Assembly: GCA_963556145.1 (NCBI GenBank)
Contig: OY744464.1
Coordinates: forward strand, 2,728,001 to 2,792,000
DNA from: Hygrocybe punicea
Taxonomy: Eukaryota; Basidiomycota; Agaricomycetes; Agaricales; Hygrophoraceae
Direction of reading: 5' to 3'
DNA: 64,000 nucleotides
In this document: piece by piece, positions 10,649 to 22,909 of the stretch
Position numbering within the stretch: the stretch's first letter is position 1
Layout: every line of letters begins with the position of its first letter
Translations under genes and position numbers: made by a program
Notes under the pieces: model-generated
Seen by the model: only the letters and a program-made list of their open reading frames with translations
The model's database searches: none
Told to the model about the DNA's origin: nothing

Positions 10649-12494
10649 GTAATCAATGGGGACGTGTTGGAGCGTGAAACTATGCTGTGTAGAGACGCCG
10701 TGTTGGAGCGCCGACTGCTCCGGGAGTACATAACAAGCAGATGCGTTTTGGATTATGGCAAGCTGAGGATGCTGTGGAAGATCTTGGCCGTGTTGGGGTG
10801 CCGAATGATAAGCGGATGCTTGCTGGAAGGTGGGATGTTGGTCGACAAGTTGGGGTGCTGGACCAGACGGCTTGCTGGAAACAACAGGTGGTGTAACGGG
10901 CTGGTCATCGTGTCATGGAGACGAAATTGACTGCGACGATCGCTGAGGTAGTTGGTGCTTGTCTGACAGGTGTAAGGCGATCTTTTCCGAGGACAGGGGA
11001 CGGACACCCGGCCGAGTTTCCGAAGTTGACTGCTCCAGGGTTTGAGACCGTTCAGGGAGTGAAGGATCGTCTCAGATTGCGGAACTTGATGGATCCATAG
11101 GGACTACGGAATGAGTTTGAGTCGTCGCGGCCTCACTCGTGGGCAAAGACGTTGTCGTTTGCTGAACGTAAGAATGTTCATTCTAAATGACGATCTTGCC
11201 CATCAAAAAGAGGGCACACCTCGGCAACGAGGATATTGTAGGCATTGTTGTCTTGGACCTGCCGAGCTTTAACAAATTGGGGATAGGGAGAAACGGTTCC
11301 CCTCATGCTCGTGCTCTGTTCAAATACACCACGGTGATTTTCAACAATGGGGGTGCGGTATGGAAAGAGACTATGCAGCTAATTGACAAAATTAGTGACA
11401 TTGGTCACCGAATATGTTCGGACGCAGTAACCGACTTACTCGGTCCCGAACGCTGCGTTTGGCCATCTTAGTAGGCGATGAAGGACGGAGTAAGACATTT
11501 TTGAAGAGCTTCTCGTCGACTTAAGTATCCATCGCGAGGGCTCTGAGTAAAGGCTCGGAAACGCAGGTCGTTACATAGATACCTAAATTGACAATCGTCG
11601 TTAGAAAGCCCAAAGCTCACGGGCAAGAGTACCTCTAAATTCAAACAATAAAGACGAAGTGACTCATTCTCTCATTTGGCTCTTTCTTTCAATTATTATT
11701 GTTGTACAGTACCATACCCTTGAGCAGAACTTCCACTACGAGGACGCTGGAAACGATGGTGACGGTATCTAAACAAGAGGGAAGCGCTCACGTGTGCACC
11801 ATGCTTTGGCTTTTGTGGTGAATTGAATGGCGATCAATTGGTGCTTGAAATTGGCACCGGCGATTCAAGCCGCTCACGCATGAAAACCAAACGGAGTTCG
11901 AATATATCTCCATTCACTATAAGAGGACAGGCCCGTTCATCCGTCTCTTCTTCCCACTCCATGTTCACAACTCGTCCACAAATATCTTTCAGGCTCACGC
12001 TCATTCCAAGTAGGGTCCGAGTAGGGTAGAAAATATGTACTTGCGCACAACGCCGAGCAAATAATTGTGTTGTTGCGAGACGAGATGAGAATCAAAAAAC
12101 AAAAAAAAGGCTGACCTACTGGTAACAATAATTACAGGATATTCAGTGCGTCAAGTCAGCTATCTCTTAGGAGCAAGCGAGCGAATAATTATGTCAAGGT
12201 GGTAACGATGGTGGAACAAAAAAAAAGGGCTAATCGATAGATTGGTCTCGAGTCATGACTCTTCGTTCGTCACTGTCGATCTCATCCGCCCAAGTCATCG
12301 AGGCAACGCATCTTTGATCACGGCCGTTGTTTTTGTTATCTGTGAATATCGGTATCCGCCCCATTTCTCGGAAACAATAGGTAGAGGGACACTATTCACT
12401 ACATAACAGCGAGGATGACCTGTGGTTTTTTTCAGTTCGTGATGTTTGATCAATGCCACGACCTACCCGCGCTCTCGGATGATGTACAGGAAGG
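10469..12494. repeat. Left arm of a 2-kb inverted duplication
   Basis: This segment is the reverse complement of 37421-39444 with only a few substitutions by eye. It spans 1.1 kb of non-transposon sequence (the P/Q-rich gene start and its upstream) and the first 0.9 kb of a CACTA derivative. Outside both ends the similarity drops at once on the outer side and more gradually on the inner side. Confidence 0.85.
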
Positions 12495-13072
12495 ACTCGA
12501 GGTAAGTATGAATGATCAATCCGCCAACCAACCGACACATTAACAGTGTGCAGGATATCCCTGCGCCGTTGAACGACGTGCATCACGGATTCGTGGTAAG
12601 CTTGAACAATCAATCTCCTGACCAACTGACATATCAATTCAGGATAACACAGACATCCCTGCGCTCTTGAACAACGTGCAGGACATATTCGAGGTAAGCG
12701 TGACGATGAATATATCGACCAACCGACACCCTTACAATATGCAGGACAACAGTGGAGGCTCCGTTGTCCTGTTCCTGACAAGTGGTGTTCGGTGTGCCGC
12801 AAACGTTTCACGACATAGTTACAACCATGAGGACCTGTACCTTGTCAGTGTCGTTCCTGGACCAGACGATTCTTTGCGTGATGAAATAGATCATTTCCTC
12901 GCACCCCTCATAGTGGAAGTTCTGCTCAAGGGTATGGTACTGTACAACAATAATAATAATTGAGAGCCAAATGAGAGAATGAGTCACTTGGTGTTTATTG
13001 TTTGAATTTAGAGGTACTCCTGCCCGTGAGGTTTGGGCTGTCTAACTGATGATTTTCAATTTAGGTATCTAT
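11575..13072. mobile_element. CACTA derivative 1, with about 150-bp terminal inverted repeats
   Basis: The left end ATAGATACCTAAATTGACAA is matched in inverted form by a right end finishing GATTTTCAATTTAGGTATCT. The inverted similarity runs through the CAAACAATAAA and TTGTTGTACAGTACCATACC blocks for about 150 bp on each side. The interior carries the first exons of a Tnp2-type transposase and then a short fragment of the later coding part, so it is an internally deleted relative of the element at 17781. Target duplications are not clear. Confidence 0.65.
12442..12942 (+). pseudogene. CACTA transposase 5' exons, internally deleted
   Basis: A short exon starts at ATG 12442 (MFDQCHDLPALSDDVQEG) and is followed by further small exons separated by GTAAGT/GTAAGC...CAG introns of about 50 nt. 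The last exon jumps to a fragment with NHEDLYLVSVVPGP and EIDHFLAPL, which matches the KPENLYLMGVIPGP and DEVDHFLAVL region of the Tnp2-like protein at 19723-21236. Everything between is deleted. The exon repeats (DIPALLNDVQ-like) look duplicated among themselves. Confidence 0.6.
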
Positions 13073-13099
13073 TCCCTCTTGCCGCAGATGCGATCGCCA

Positions 13100-13730
13100 A
13101 CACAAACTCTAACCACATAAATTCTTCCATCGTTCGGACACACAGGATGCTGGAATCGTCAGTCACGCCACCTGCATATTAGATACGATTACAATGGCTC
13201 AGGTACCATTCACGCTGCTGTCATGGTTGTTTTACTCATCTAATGTCTGGTAGCCATAACGGGCTCTTGCACGACGGCAACCTGTTGAAGTGGCTGCATT
13301 GTCTGTTTAATTCGGTTTGCAGCTAGAGTTCTGTGTCTGCCGGTCTTCTCTGACGTTTTGCAGAGGACGCTTTCCTTGTCATGTCTGCGTTGAACTTTCT
13401 ACCAGATTCAAGCTAAAGTTTACCGTCATTTCTCTGCGGGGACATCGATCTTCATTATCATTCAATATTCACGATCTGTTTCCGTACTCTCGCACTCGGC
13501 GTCCGCATCTAGACGCTGGCAAGTCAACAAGAAGATTGGAAGCCCCTTGCGGTCAGCAATCCATTTCCGTAAGGAATGTCCGTTTCGTGGTTCTATCCGC
13601 TTTATGTTTTTCCAGATACACGTTTTCTACAAGTCGGAGCAACCGTTTGTGTGTGGGGCATGTGGATGAGGTCTCCGTATGTTGTCTGGTTATTTTACCT
13701 GCAGCTAGGTTTATATGGGATCCATTGATT
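13100..13730 (+). pseudogene. Member of a small multicopy gene family next to CACTA ends
   Basis: Fragments such as DTQDAG...SHATC, then VPFTLLSW, and a later block ending VDEVSV match sequences at 17170-17627, 23830-24230 and 25060-25160. Frames are broken here. I do not recognise the family. It reads away from the CACTA terminal repeat, as its relatives at 17.6 and 25.1 kb do. Confidence 0.4.
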
Positions 13731-14002
13731 CTGATCGCTATTGCGTTGCTTAGTATCTACTTCTCTTACTTTTTTGACATTAGTGCCTTGCCTAAACACC
13801 CAAACTTTGTCTACATTTTAGAATTAAGGATCATCAAACAAAGGATTCACGTGACTTATCACGTGATTCACCATAAATTATGATCGGAGTAATCCGATAG
13901 TTCTCTTTCTCCATTTTCTATATTTGACCTTCGAGAATGGTTTTCCCCAACCCAACACGCGTGGTGAGTACTTCCATTTTCTTCGGAGTTCCCACTGAGC
14001 TT

Positions 14003-14968
14003 GCTGTGTAATCCATATATTGATGTTGAAGCTGCAGTCGGTGACTGCAGCGAGGACGACGACGAATGTGAAAGTGCCATCAGCGACGGTGATGTCATAT
14101 TCCTATCATGTAGCTATATGCTCAGACAGATACGTAGGATCAATCAACGGGGATTACATCTGCGAGGACCCTCACGACCTTAGTGAACGTCGTGTCTCTC
14201 TTCCTTCGGACGAGGACTTTCTTCATCAACTTGCGCAGGAAATCAAGGACCGCTATTCTGGATCAACAGCATTGGACAAGTTCTCGATGGACGGGCACTT
14301 GACCCTCCCCTATTGGACGCTTAGAGTCACTGTCAGTCTCAGATATTCTTGTACCGATTTCTGCTTGATGAGGAAGTTTTAGTGAGGTTTGGAGCACAAC
14401 ATATGTCAGCGTCTGGCATGTTATGATGAAATCAAAGGGGTAATTCACCCCCCATCAATGCCAGGATTCGTGGTGGTATGTTGCGACACTATGGCGGTTC
14501 TTCAGAAAGTATGCAGCCAGCTTCTGTTGCGATGTGATGCACAATACTTGGACCTGGCGGAACGCAACTTTTTATCGGATGCGGCGATGAACCAAGAACC
14601 TTTTCCTGTGGGAACTTGGGTACGAATGACGGGCACTGGCAAGAAACTTGTCAGGTACCGCAACGATCTCGGCATTGTTGAGAAATCAGAGACCGGCCGA
14701 AATCTCGTGGCCGTCCTACTGGTGTCGCAAATCCCTCAGTCCGATGCCGACCCTACCAGTTCCCAGAAGATGGGTCGAATTCGGGTAGAAGTTCGTATAA
14801 CCTCCCTTGTGGTCGAAGAGAACCCTCCATTCAGTGAAATGATTCCCTTTGTCTATGCGAGTCATCCTCCGCTCCAGGAACGAATTTCTAAATCAATTCA
14901 CCGAGCTAGCGTGATCGCTTTGTCGTTGCCTGGAGATCATGTCAAGATTGTGCGTGGCTCCACAACAA
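14003..14968 (+). pseudogene. SPT5-like (NGN-KOW) fragment
   Basis: The reading includes an acidic start (EAAVGDCSEDDDECESA), a probable 37-nt intron at 14089-14125, a block ending LPYWTLRV, and then, in other frames, an NGN-like stretch (MPGFVVVCCDTMAVLQKV) and a KOW-like stretch (PFPVGTWVRMTGTGKKLVRY...DLGIVEKSETGRNLV). This order resembles the transcription elongation factor SPT5. Frame changes near 14330 and 14410 indicate decay, unless further introns are present. The coding part ends at GDHVKIVRGS, where a CACTA exon takes over. The SPT5 relation is inferred from motif order only. Confidence 0.5.
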
Positions 14969-15056
14969 GTGGTATTCACAAGATGACTCCGCAATCTGCA
15001 TCAGAGGTATGCCACAAAGTTTGCCGATGTAGTTATCAATAACATTGCTTTGCCTG
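14969..15056 (+). pseudogene. CACTA transposase exon 3 and intron fragment
   Basis: ACAAGTGGTATTCACAAGA through GTATGCCACAAAG and AACATTGCTTTGC is almost identical to 19011-19101 in the complete CACTA element, covering an exon end and the following intron. It is joined in frame to the SPT5-like fragment (TTSGIHKM). Beyond 15056 the similarity ends. Confidence 0.75.
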
Positions 15057-15702
15057 TAACATTTGTACATTCAATGTAAACTCTGCTACACCACATTGGG
15101 TGACTTCCCACGGCATCTACAAATGATTCAGAGTATGTTCAGTGCTAAGTTGTTGCGTGGCAATGCCAAAAAAAGAATGAGATATTATATGAAGCCTCCC
15201 AAAATGACAATCTCGCCGCTCCCAAGTGATCTCACATGAGGCCCTTCGTCTCAATATTGTACAGGACCATTCGTACAACTTAAAAGGAGGGAAAAAAGGG
15301 AAGGTCACGACAAAGTGGATTACGATGAACAGGAAAGTGACAGTCCAGATTGGTCTCTGTTTGGCTCCACTGTTGTTACCATGTACCATAGCGTGCCGTT
15401 GTAATTATTATTAACAACTGCCTTGTATATACACACAATCTCCGTATCAGCGTTTAATCATCTCTCACTTTCTCCCGCTAGAGCTATGGAATGGAACTGA
15501 ATGAAGGGTTTCTAGCCTTTCCCTGTGTTTATCAAGTCTTGTCGCCCATTTTGGCCAAAATATGTTATGTATATTGTTGATCGCACAAGAATTATGATGA
15601 TTTACATTCACCTCTATATATGGCCCCATATACACCAGCTTTGGGTGAGCTTGCCAGAAGCAATGTAGATATAGTGCAACCTTTTGTTAAGCTTTAGTTT
15701 CT
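15057..15702. other. No gene seen
   Basis: No frame with recognisable motifs is present. The stretch lies between the SPT5-like remnant and the 3' end of the F-box gene, which would place the F-box terminator in it. Confidence 0.4.
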
Positions 15703-16996
15703 CTAAGAAAGAGGATCGGTCCCGGTCACAGCCTTCTCGGAAGGAGACATGAAACAAAGCTGGAAAACTGGACAACCACCGCCCACAGTGATGCTGAAAT
15801 CATGACTTGAGAATGCCTGATATGGAATGACACAGGGAAGACTTACTAAATTTCTGTCAGTGCAACACCCAGCAATCACAATCCGAATCGAGCCAACATT
15901 CCAAAGCAAATGCGCCACACGCTGCCTATGCAAGTCAACGAAGAATGGGTCTGGGCAATCTCCCGCAATGTGTATTTGAATATGTGATAGAGCGCTGCAA
16001 CCAGCAACGCGTGTCAAGAGTATTCCCAATAGCGCGGCACCACCGCCTGCCATCATCGAGGTGTCGAGACGAACAATCAGGGTGTGCAACTTTAAACAAG
16101 TTAATGAAGCAAATAGTGTCCGGAGATAAGTTGCTGGTCCGTCTAATTCCAGTAGTTCTGGAAGTAGTATATGTTGACAAGAGCTGGAGCGAACACGCCA
16201 GGTACCTGGGTGGATGTAAAACGTGCGAATATCCGGGTGCTTTTGAAGAAACCTTATAATCGTCGCCAGTGGCACATCAGCGCTGATGTTGATCCTTTGC
16301 AGGAGGGGGACGCTCAGTTTCGTTAGAAAACTGGTCCACGTCTGGATACGTAATTCTTTCCACTTGAAATTGAGCGTCTTGGTTGAGGAACTGGAGAAAG
16401 TGTCGAGCGTGAATTGTTGATATGGCGGCACATAAAGAACCATCCAGTCAGGATCGAAAACGTCCAATCCCGTTAAAGGCCCGATATAGGTTACTTTATG
16501 TGCAAGTGCCGCTTTGGAGAGGGAGTTTACGCAGCCAACGAACGATATCGCCTTGCATCCCACTGATCGAAGACAATTAGAGAGGGTTATAATGGGATGA
16601 ATGTCGATTGGAGAAGAAAAGCTCCAGAGTTTAAAGGTCACTGCACTGATGGGCGGGTGTGATAGGAAAAACATGCGCAGATGTCGAGCCTGCCAATGTA
16701 ACGCTGATTGATTCACAGAGAACGTGCAGGACAATGATTCGAGTGGGAAAAAAGTGGTAGAGCGACGCCAAACTGACAAAGCGGCGAATGCTTTGTCGGC
16801 GACATTGATGCAACGATCATCAGATACGACAAGGCCGAGCTGAACGATATATAGAGGGGAAGAAATGGTACTAAGTTGGTGACAAACTTGAGTCAACGAG
16901 AGAAGATCTTTGTGATCGACTAGTTGCGCGATGTCAGCGAGAATTTCAGTCGGCAGTGTCCAAATGTAAGCGTTGTAGATGGAGCTAGCGGGAGTG
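15703..16996 (-). CDS. F-box protein
   Basis: A long frame encodes an F-box near its start (YIWTLPTEILADIAQLV followed by DLLSLTQVCHQLSTIS). F-box proteins recruit substrates to SCF ubiquitin ligases. The remaining 380 or so residues are a typical variable basidiomycete F-box tail with weak leucine-rich character (for example LLELDGPATYLRTLFASLTCLKLH). A probable splice acceptor lies at about 16996 (CTGTTTTCAG), and an upstream exon ending near 17058 at GTACGT is likely, but no convincing start codon was found. The frame is intact to its stop, unlike most frames nearby. Confidence 0.7.
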
Positions 16997-17169
16997 GGTA
17001 TTCGCTGAAAACAGATATTAATGCATACCCAAAAGGACAAAATCCACGTACGTACCGAAATGCCGATGAAGCGTTTCCTAACCCTTTCATTGTCTGTAAA
17101 GTGCGAAGACTGCCACTTTCGAGACTACCATGATACAGTCAATTGAGGTATTGGGGGATGTATTGACAC

Positions 17170-17627
17170 TTACTATCGCCTGACCTGTCGTGACATGGCT
17201 TCTTTCGTCCGCCAACTAAATGATAGAGAAGCATGAGAAATCGTTGCCGCAAGTAAAATAACGGGACCACGTACGGAGATCTCATCCACACAGGCCCCGC
17301 ACACAAACGGTTTTGCCGACTTGTAGATAACGTTTATCTGGAACAACATGAAGAGGATATAAGCACGAAATAGATATTCCTTACTGATTTGGCGGCTAGC
17401 TTCTTCAACAGGTTGCCACCGTGCAAGAGCCCGTTGTGTGTCGAGAACTAGACATGACATCGGCAAAATAATGACGATAGCAGTGCGAATGGTACCAGAG
17501 CCAGCGTATCTTTGACAGCAGATGTGCAGGCGGCGTGATTGTCGGTTTCAGCATCCTGTGCATTCGAAGTCACGATAGAAGAGCTTGTGTTGTTAGGGTT
17601 GGTGTTGGATGACATCGACGACATCAT
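17170..17627 (-). pseudogene. Small multicopy gene family, copy beside the main CACTA
   Basis: It begins with ATGATG at 17622-17627 and an S/N-rich start (SSNTNPNNTSSSIVTSNAQD), continues through ALVPFALLSSLFCRC and stops at a TAG. A second frame then carries VDEISVRGPVILLAA after a likely intron. It is transcribed away from the CACTA end at 17781. Relatives lie at 13.1, 23.8 and 25.1 kb. Function unknown; the hydrophobic segment suggests a small membrane or secreted product, but this is a guess. Confidence 0.4.
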
Positions 17628-17780
17628 GTGAATGCGGGGAATGTTGGTAGAGAATGTATGAGGATATTGAGTGAGTCCTAGTGATTATATACCGAAATTA
17701 TCATGAGCCAGTCCCATTTTCAGGGAATCCGTGAATCGACGATCGGCGGTCGCATCTGCAGGCAAGAGGAATGCCGTTAC

Positions 17781-20700
17781 ATAGATACCTAAATTGACAA
17801 TCGTCGTTAGAAAGCCCAAACCTCACAGGCAGGAGTACCTCTAAATTCAAACAATAAACAGCAAGTGACTCATTCTCTCATTTGGCTCAAAGTTTCTTTC
17901 AATTATTATTGTTGTACAGTACCATACCCTTGAGCAGAACTTCCACTACAAGGATGCTGAAAACGATGGTGACGGTATCTAAACAAGAGGGAAGCGCTCA
18001 CGTGCGCACCATGCTTTGGCTTTTGTGGTGAATTGAATGGCGATCAATTAGTGCTTGAAATTGGCACCGGCGATTCAAGCCACTCACACATGAAAACCAA
18101 ACGGAGTTCGAATATATCTCTGTTCACTATAAGAGGCAAGGCCCGTTCATCCGGCTCTTCTTCCCACTCCATGTCCACAACTCGTCCACAAATATCTGCC
18201 AGGCTCACGCTCATTCCAAGTAGGGTCCAAGTAGGGTAGAAAATATGTACTTGCGCACAACGCCGAGCAATTAATTGTGTCGTTGCGAGACGAGATGAGA
18301 ATCAAAAAACAAAAAAAAGGCTGACCTACTGGTAACAATAATTACAGGATATTCAGTGCGTCGAGTCAGCTATCTCTTAGGAGCAAGCGAGCGAATAATT
18401 ATGTCAAGGTGGTAACGATGGTGGAACAAAAAAAAAGGGCTAATCGGTAGATTGGTCTCGAGTCATGACTCTTCGTTCGTCACTGTCGATCTCATCCGCC
18501 CAAGTCATCGATAAAGTTTCAGCGAGAACGATACGCAATAGTTTCGTAAATGTTATGGCAAGTGGTACATTATAGTCGCCTTGGAGCCACATCTTGATCA
18601 CACTGCCATCGTCAGAGCGATCGTATTTTTTGTCTGCTCTCGGTAGGATCCTGCCCCCTGAAACACATTTCCCGGAAAGAGGAAACAATATGTAGAGCGC
18701 CCGCATTCACTATATAACAGCGAAGGTGACCTGTGGTTTTTTTCAGTTCGCGATGTTCTACCAATGCCACGACCTACCCGCGCTCTCAGATGATGTACAG
18801 GAAGGATTCGAGGTAAGCGTGAATGATAAATCTGCCGACCAACTGACACATTAACAATGTGCAGGATAACCACGATGTTCCCTCACTCTCGGATGATGTA
18901 CAGGACGAATTCAAGGTAAGCGCGTGAACTTTCAGTCTGCCAACCAATGGACACGTTAACAGCATGCAGGGCAACAGTAGAGGCTCTGTTGACGTGACTG
19001 TCAACTCGATAACAAGTGGTATTCGCAAGATGACTCTGCAATCTGCATCAGAGGTATGCCACAAAGTTTGCCGATGTAGTTATCAATAACATTGCTTTGC
19101 AGCATATTCAATGCGAGACGGAGGAATCTCTCACCGAGAAAGTGTTTAGGCTAACGCTACAGGATAACCTTACGACTCCAACTCTGATGAACGGTGTGCC
19201 ATTCTGGGGCTCCCAGACGTCGTCACCGTTTACGCTTCCGAACGAAAGTACCACCCATGCCACTCATGCCCCCACCGCAGCGACAGCTGTTGCGCAAGAG
19301 TCTACTTCAAGCGTTACCACTGACGCTATTCCTCGTGCTTCACAATATGACCGACTTTTGTTATTTGATCACGAAATAGAGCTCCATCTGGCCGGTGTCG
19401 AACAACTCCTCGACGGGCTATCCCATCCTACTGGGTCCATGTCACGAGGCGTAATTGGTTCTCTGGAGGAGCACAGACGCTGGATGGTGGCTACCATTCA
19501 GGTCGTACGTGTGATGGATATTTGTCAAGATGAGCTGACTCTAGATCTCCAGAGAGCCATGTTGTCGAATTTGGCCGTTTTTCGGGATGGGATTGATGAT
19601 TGCTTGAGAACCCTCAAAGCCAGAACTTCGGATTCAACAGGACCTGAGATCATTTGTGATACTCGTACGTGTGACAATTACCTGTCCCCGGGAAAGACTG
19701 AGACGCTTACGCAGCTTGTTAGAACACTTCTTTAGTAACTCTCTTCGTAAAGCCCAGCCACTTACACTCATCTCCGTGTTCATCGTACTGGTTCTCAACG
19801 TTTTTGGGCACGTCACACGCCCTTGGTGCAATGTCGTCCTCGGTCTTTTAAAGGTTCTCCTGAGAACGGCTTTTGGAATGTCAGAACGCGAAAAAAAGAT
19901 CTTAGATCGTTTCCCGAAAGACATGCGCACCGTCCGAGCCCTGTTCGATCTTGAGGCGTCCACCACAATTTACGCATGCTGTCCGAAGTGTTCTGCTCTG
20001 CACAAGCCGGAAGAGAAAGGAAAACTTGTGGTCTATCCTGCCCGTTGTCAACATAATCGGCTTCAAGGGGGGAAAGTATGCAGGACACGGTTAGTAAAGC
20101 AAGCGGTCCACAATGGGGAGAGCGTCAGGACACCAATACGACCGTTTGCGGTTCAAAATTTTGACCGCTTTGTCGCTGGATTACTCAGTCGACCGGGGAT
20201 GGAAGAGGCAATGGATCGAGGTACAATCTTCCGCCAGCAGAACAACATGTGGGATATCAAGGACAGTAGTGGAATCGTTGAGCTCCAAGGACCGGATGAA
20301 CAGCCGTTCATGGATGGTTTGAAGCGATCCGAGCTCCATCTAGCATGGAGTCTCTCAGTCGACTGGTTCAACCCTTACCTGAATAAAGTGGCTGGAAAGG
20401 CGGGGTCTGTCGGATCAATCGCCATGGCTTTGCTGAACCTTCCCCCGAGTCTTCGTTACAAGCCCGAGAACCTGTACCTTATGGGTGTCATCCCTGGACC
20501 AAAGGAACCTTCGCTTGATGAAGTAGATCACTTCCTCGCTGTCCTTGTGGAAATGCTTTTGCCGTCTTGGCAAAAGGGGACGTGGTTTACCCGCACTCAC
20601 CGCAATCCAAATGGTCGAATGGTCCAGTCGGCCATTGCGGTTTCTGTGAATGATCTTGTCGCAGCTCGCAAAGTTTACGGTTTTGCGTCACATTCTGCCA

Positions 20701-22732
20701 CCATATTTTGTGCGATGTGTCGTCTTACCAAGGCTGAGATCAACAATTTTGATATCTCGACTTGGCCAAGACAACTAACTCGTGAGGAGTATGTCCAAGC
20801 AGCAGAAGATTGGCAGGCCGCCCGTACTCAAACAGCGAGGAAGCGGCTATACCGGCAAAATGGGGTTCGATGGTCTGTGTTATCAAAACTTCCTTATTGG
20901 AACCCTTTCCAAAGCATAGTTGTCAACTGCATGCATAAATTTTTCCCGGGACTTGTTCAGTTCCACTTTCGACAGGTCATTGGCATTGATCACTCATTGG
21001 AAAAGTATCATGTATTGGACGATCAACCTGTTGACGAGAAGCACATGAAGAAGGCCAGAAAAGTACTTCTATCTAATCCAAGTGTTGGCACACTCCGACG
21101 CCTCACACTTCCCATGTTAAGGTGCCTGTGCACGGAAAACGAGGTGCCACTGCCTGGCCGGATTAACGGGCGACTTGTTTGTAAAGCCAACGTCATCATC
21201 GCACTGTTGGTACGTAGCCCCGAGAATACAGACCCAGAGAATCAAACTAATTGCGGCCTAGTCTCGCCAAGTTAATCAGCCGAGCGACGACTCCATGGTA
21301 GTCGATGAGGATGCTCCCTCATGCAACGACGACGCCGAGCCCCTAATCATTGGAAATGAGTATGTTGCCAATGGCATGGAGGTACCAACCAAGGAGCAAA
21401 CCGAGGAAAACGACCAGTACCAGCTGCTTACGAAGGAGGAGCTGCTTCAAATCTGCAAACATTTACAAAATGTCATTCGCCCGTCTTGGCATTGCAGTCC
21501 CCCGAAAAATCTTGGCGAGCCTGGACATGGGAAACTTAAGGCCGATCAATGGCGATCATGTATCGAATTTGACCTTCCGGTTTCTCTGGCACAGCTTTGG
21601 TCAGCTGACCAAGGCGGAAAAGATAAATGGGTGCTTTGCCGTCGGAAATTGGTACACAGCACTATGCTTCTCGCTACGGCGATTCGCTGGGCCACTTCAC
21701 ATAGGACATCACAAACGCATGTCGATCAATACATGACATACATGCGCGGATACTTAAAAAGCCTGGTTGATGTTTTCCCCGACATCGCGCTCCGTCCAAA
21801 CCACCATGTTGCGCTGCATATTGGCGAGTTTCTCCTGCGTTTTGGGCCCAGTCATGATTGGTGGATGTTTCCGTTCGAGAGGCTTATCAGAATCCTACAA
21901 CGTACCAATACGAATCACAAGCTGGGTAACGGAATCTCCATTGATTTGGACGTGACTAATAGTCTTGTGCAGGCCAGTTAGAAAAGACCATGCTGGAAAG
22001 CTTTTGTGCGGCTGTGAACATCAGGGGATTCCTACATCGATCAGACTGTCCGTCGGCTATCCGTGACTGTTTGCCGATCCTTGAGCAATGCTGGGCTCAA
22101 GACAAGAGTGTCACTCTAAAGACCGATATGCGTTCCTTGGGATTCGAGGACACAGAAATCAAGTCGCAACATCGGTCTGAGATTCGCTGGGAAACACAAA
22201 AAAATTTAACTGCGGATGTTGCCTGCGAGTTGCACCTCAAAAAGGAGTACCTGTGCGCCAAGATTGAGAATTGGTCGACTCCGACCTCCGCGTTCTTCCA
22301 TCGAAGGCATACCATTCGCGGCATACAGTATACAACCAGGCAGACATCTCGAGGAGATAGTGCCGTGTTTTTCCAGCCGATGGGAAGTGACAACTTCGTC
22401 CCAGGGAACATCCAAGAGATTTTCTCCGTCCCAGTTCAATGTTCTACACCCGAAGAATACAGGGAACAAACATTCCTCGTCATACAAAGACATTTGGCAA
22501 TGAAGGAATCTTATAGCGCGGACATATTTCCCAACTACATTCACTTCGGTGCTTCTCTTTGGTCTGACCAGTTGGCAAGTAAGCCGGATGTGGTCCTTGC
22601 TACAGGTTGGATATGTCACAGTATAGGACGGCCATGGGCTGCCGGTTCGGTTGTACTGAAATCGTTGGATCGGGTGAGTTGATTCCTATCATGCTCATCA
22701 TTAACCACTCAAATTATGAACAGGACTTCTGA
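17781..22732 (+). mobile_element. CACTA element, most complete copy
   Basis: The left end ATAGATACCTAAATTGACAA and the next 900 bp match the other CACTA copies in the window. The transposase gene inside is nearly whole. No inverted copy of the end repeat was found between 22.7 and 24.9 kb, so the right end is missing or too diverged to see; the end given is that of the coding region. Confidence 0.7.
18753..22732 (+). CDS. Tnp2-type CACTA transposase
   Basis: A multi-exon gene starts at ATG 18753 (MFYQCHDLPALSDDVQEG). Small exons at about 18.75, 18.87 and 18.97 kb lead to 19102-19665, then 19723-21239, 21290-21927, 21972-22676 and a final codon pair ending in TGA 22730-22732. Visible motifs are CCPKCSALH (zinc-binding), DWFNPY, NLPPSLRYKPENLYLMGVIP, DEVDHFL, and a C-terminal block with HVALHIGEFLLRFGP and TMLESFC. 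These fit the basidiomycete Tnp2 family that cuts and pastes CACTA elements. All introns are GT..AG of about 45-57 nt, for example GTAACG...GTGCAG at 21928-21971. No premature stop was seen with these joins, so it may still be functional. Confidence 0.75.
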
Positions 22733-22909
22733 GCCTTGCAGGCTGTGTACTTCCTTAGCAACGTAAATTCTCTCTTCTAAATAAGTCTGCCGATTTTGTA
22801 TAATGATATCATTTTCAAACATGTCTCTGATGATTGATGGCACCTAAGACGTACTTGAGGGTCCCAGCGTACCCGCACATCAACCATTATTGTTTGTGTT
22901 TCTCTAGTT

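Noticed and set aside
11187..11471. A 94-codon frame identical to one at 38442-38726
   Set aside because: It is in the inverted duplication, has no motif, and the repetition only reflects the duplication.
11823..12029. A 68-codon frame found in four CACTA copies
   Set aside because: It lies in the leader before the first transposase exon and changes freely between copies; no sign of selection as protein was visible.
13317..13883. A 188-codon open frame
   Set aside because: Composition is not protein-like, and the relatives at 17 and 24 kb read in other frames.
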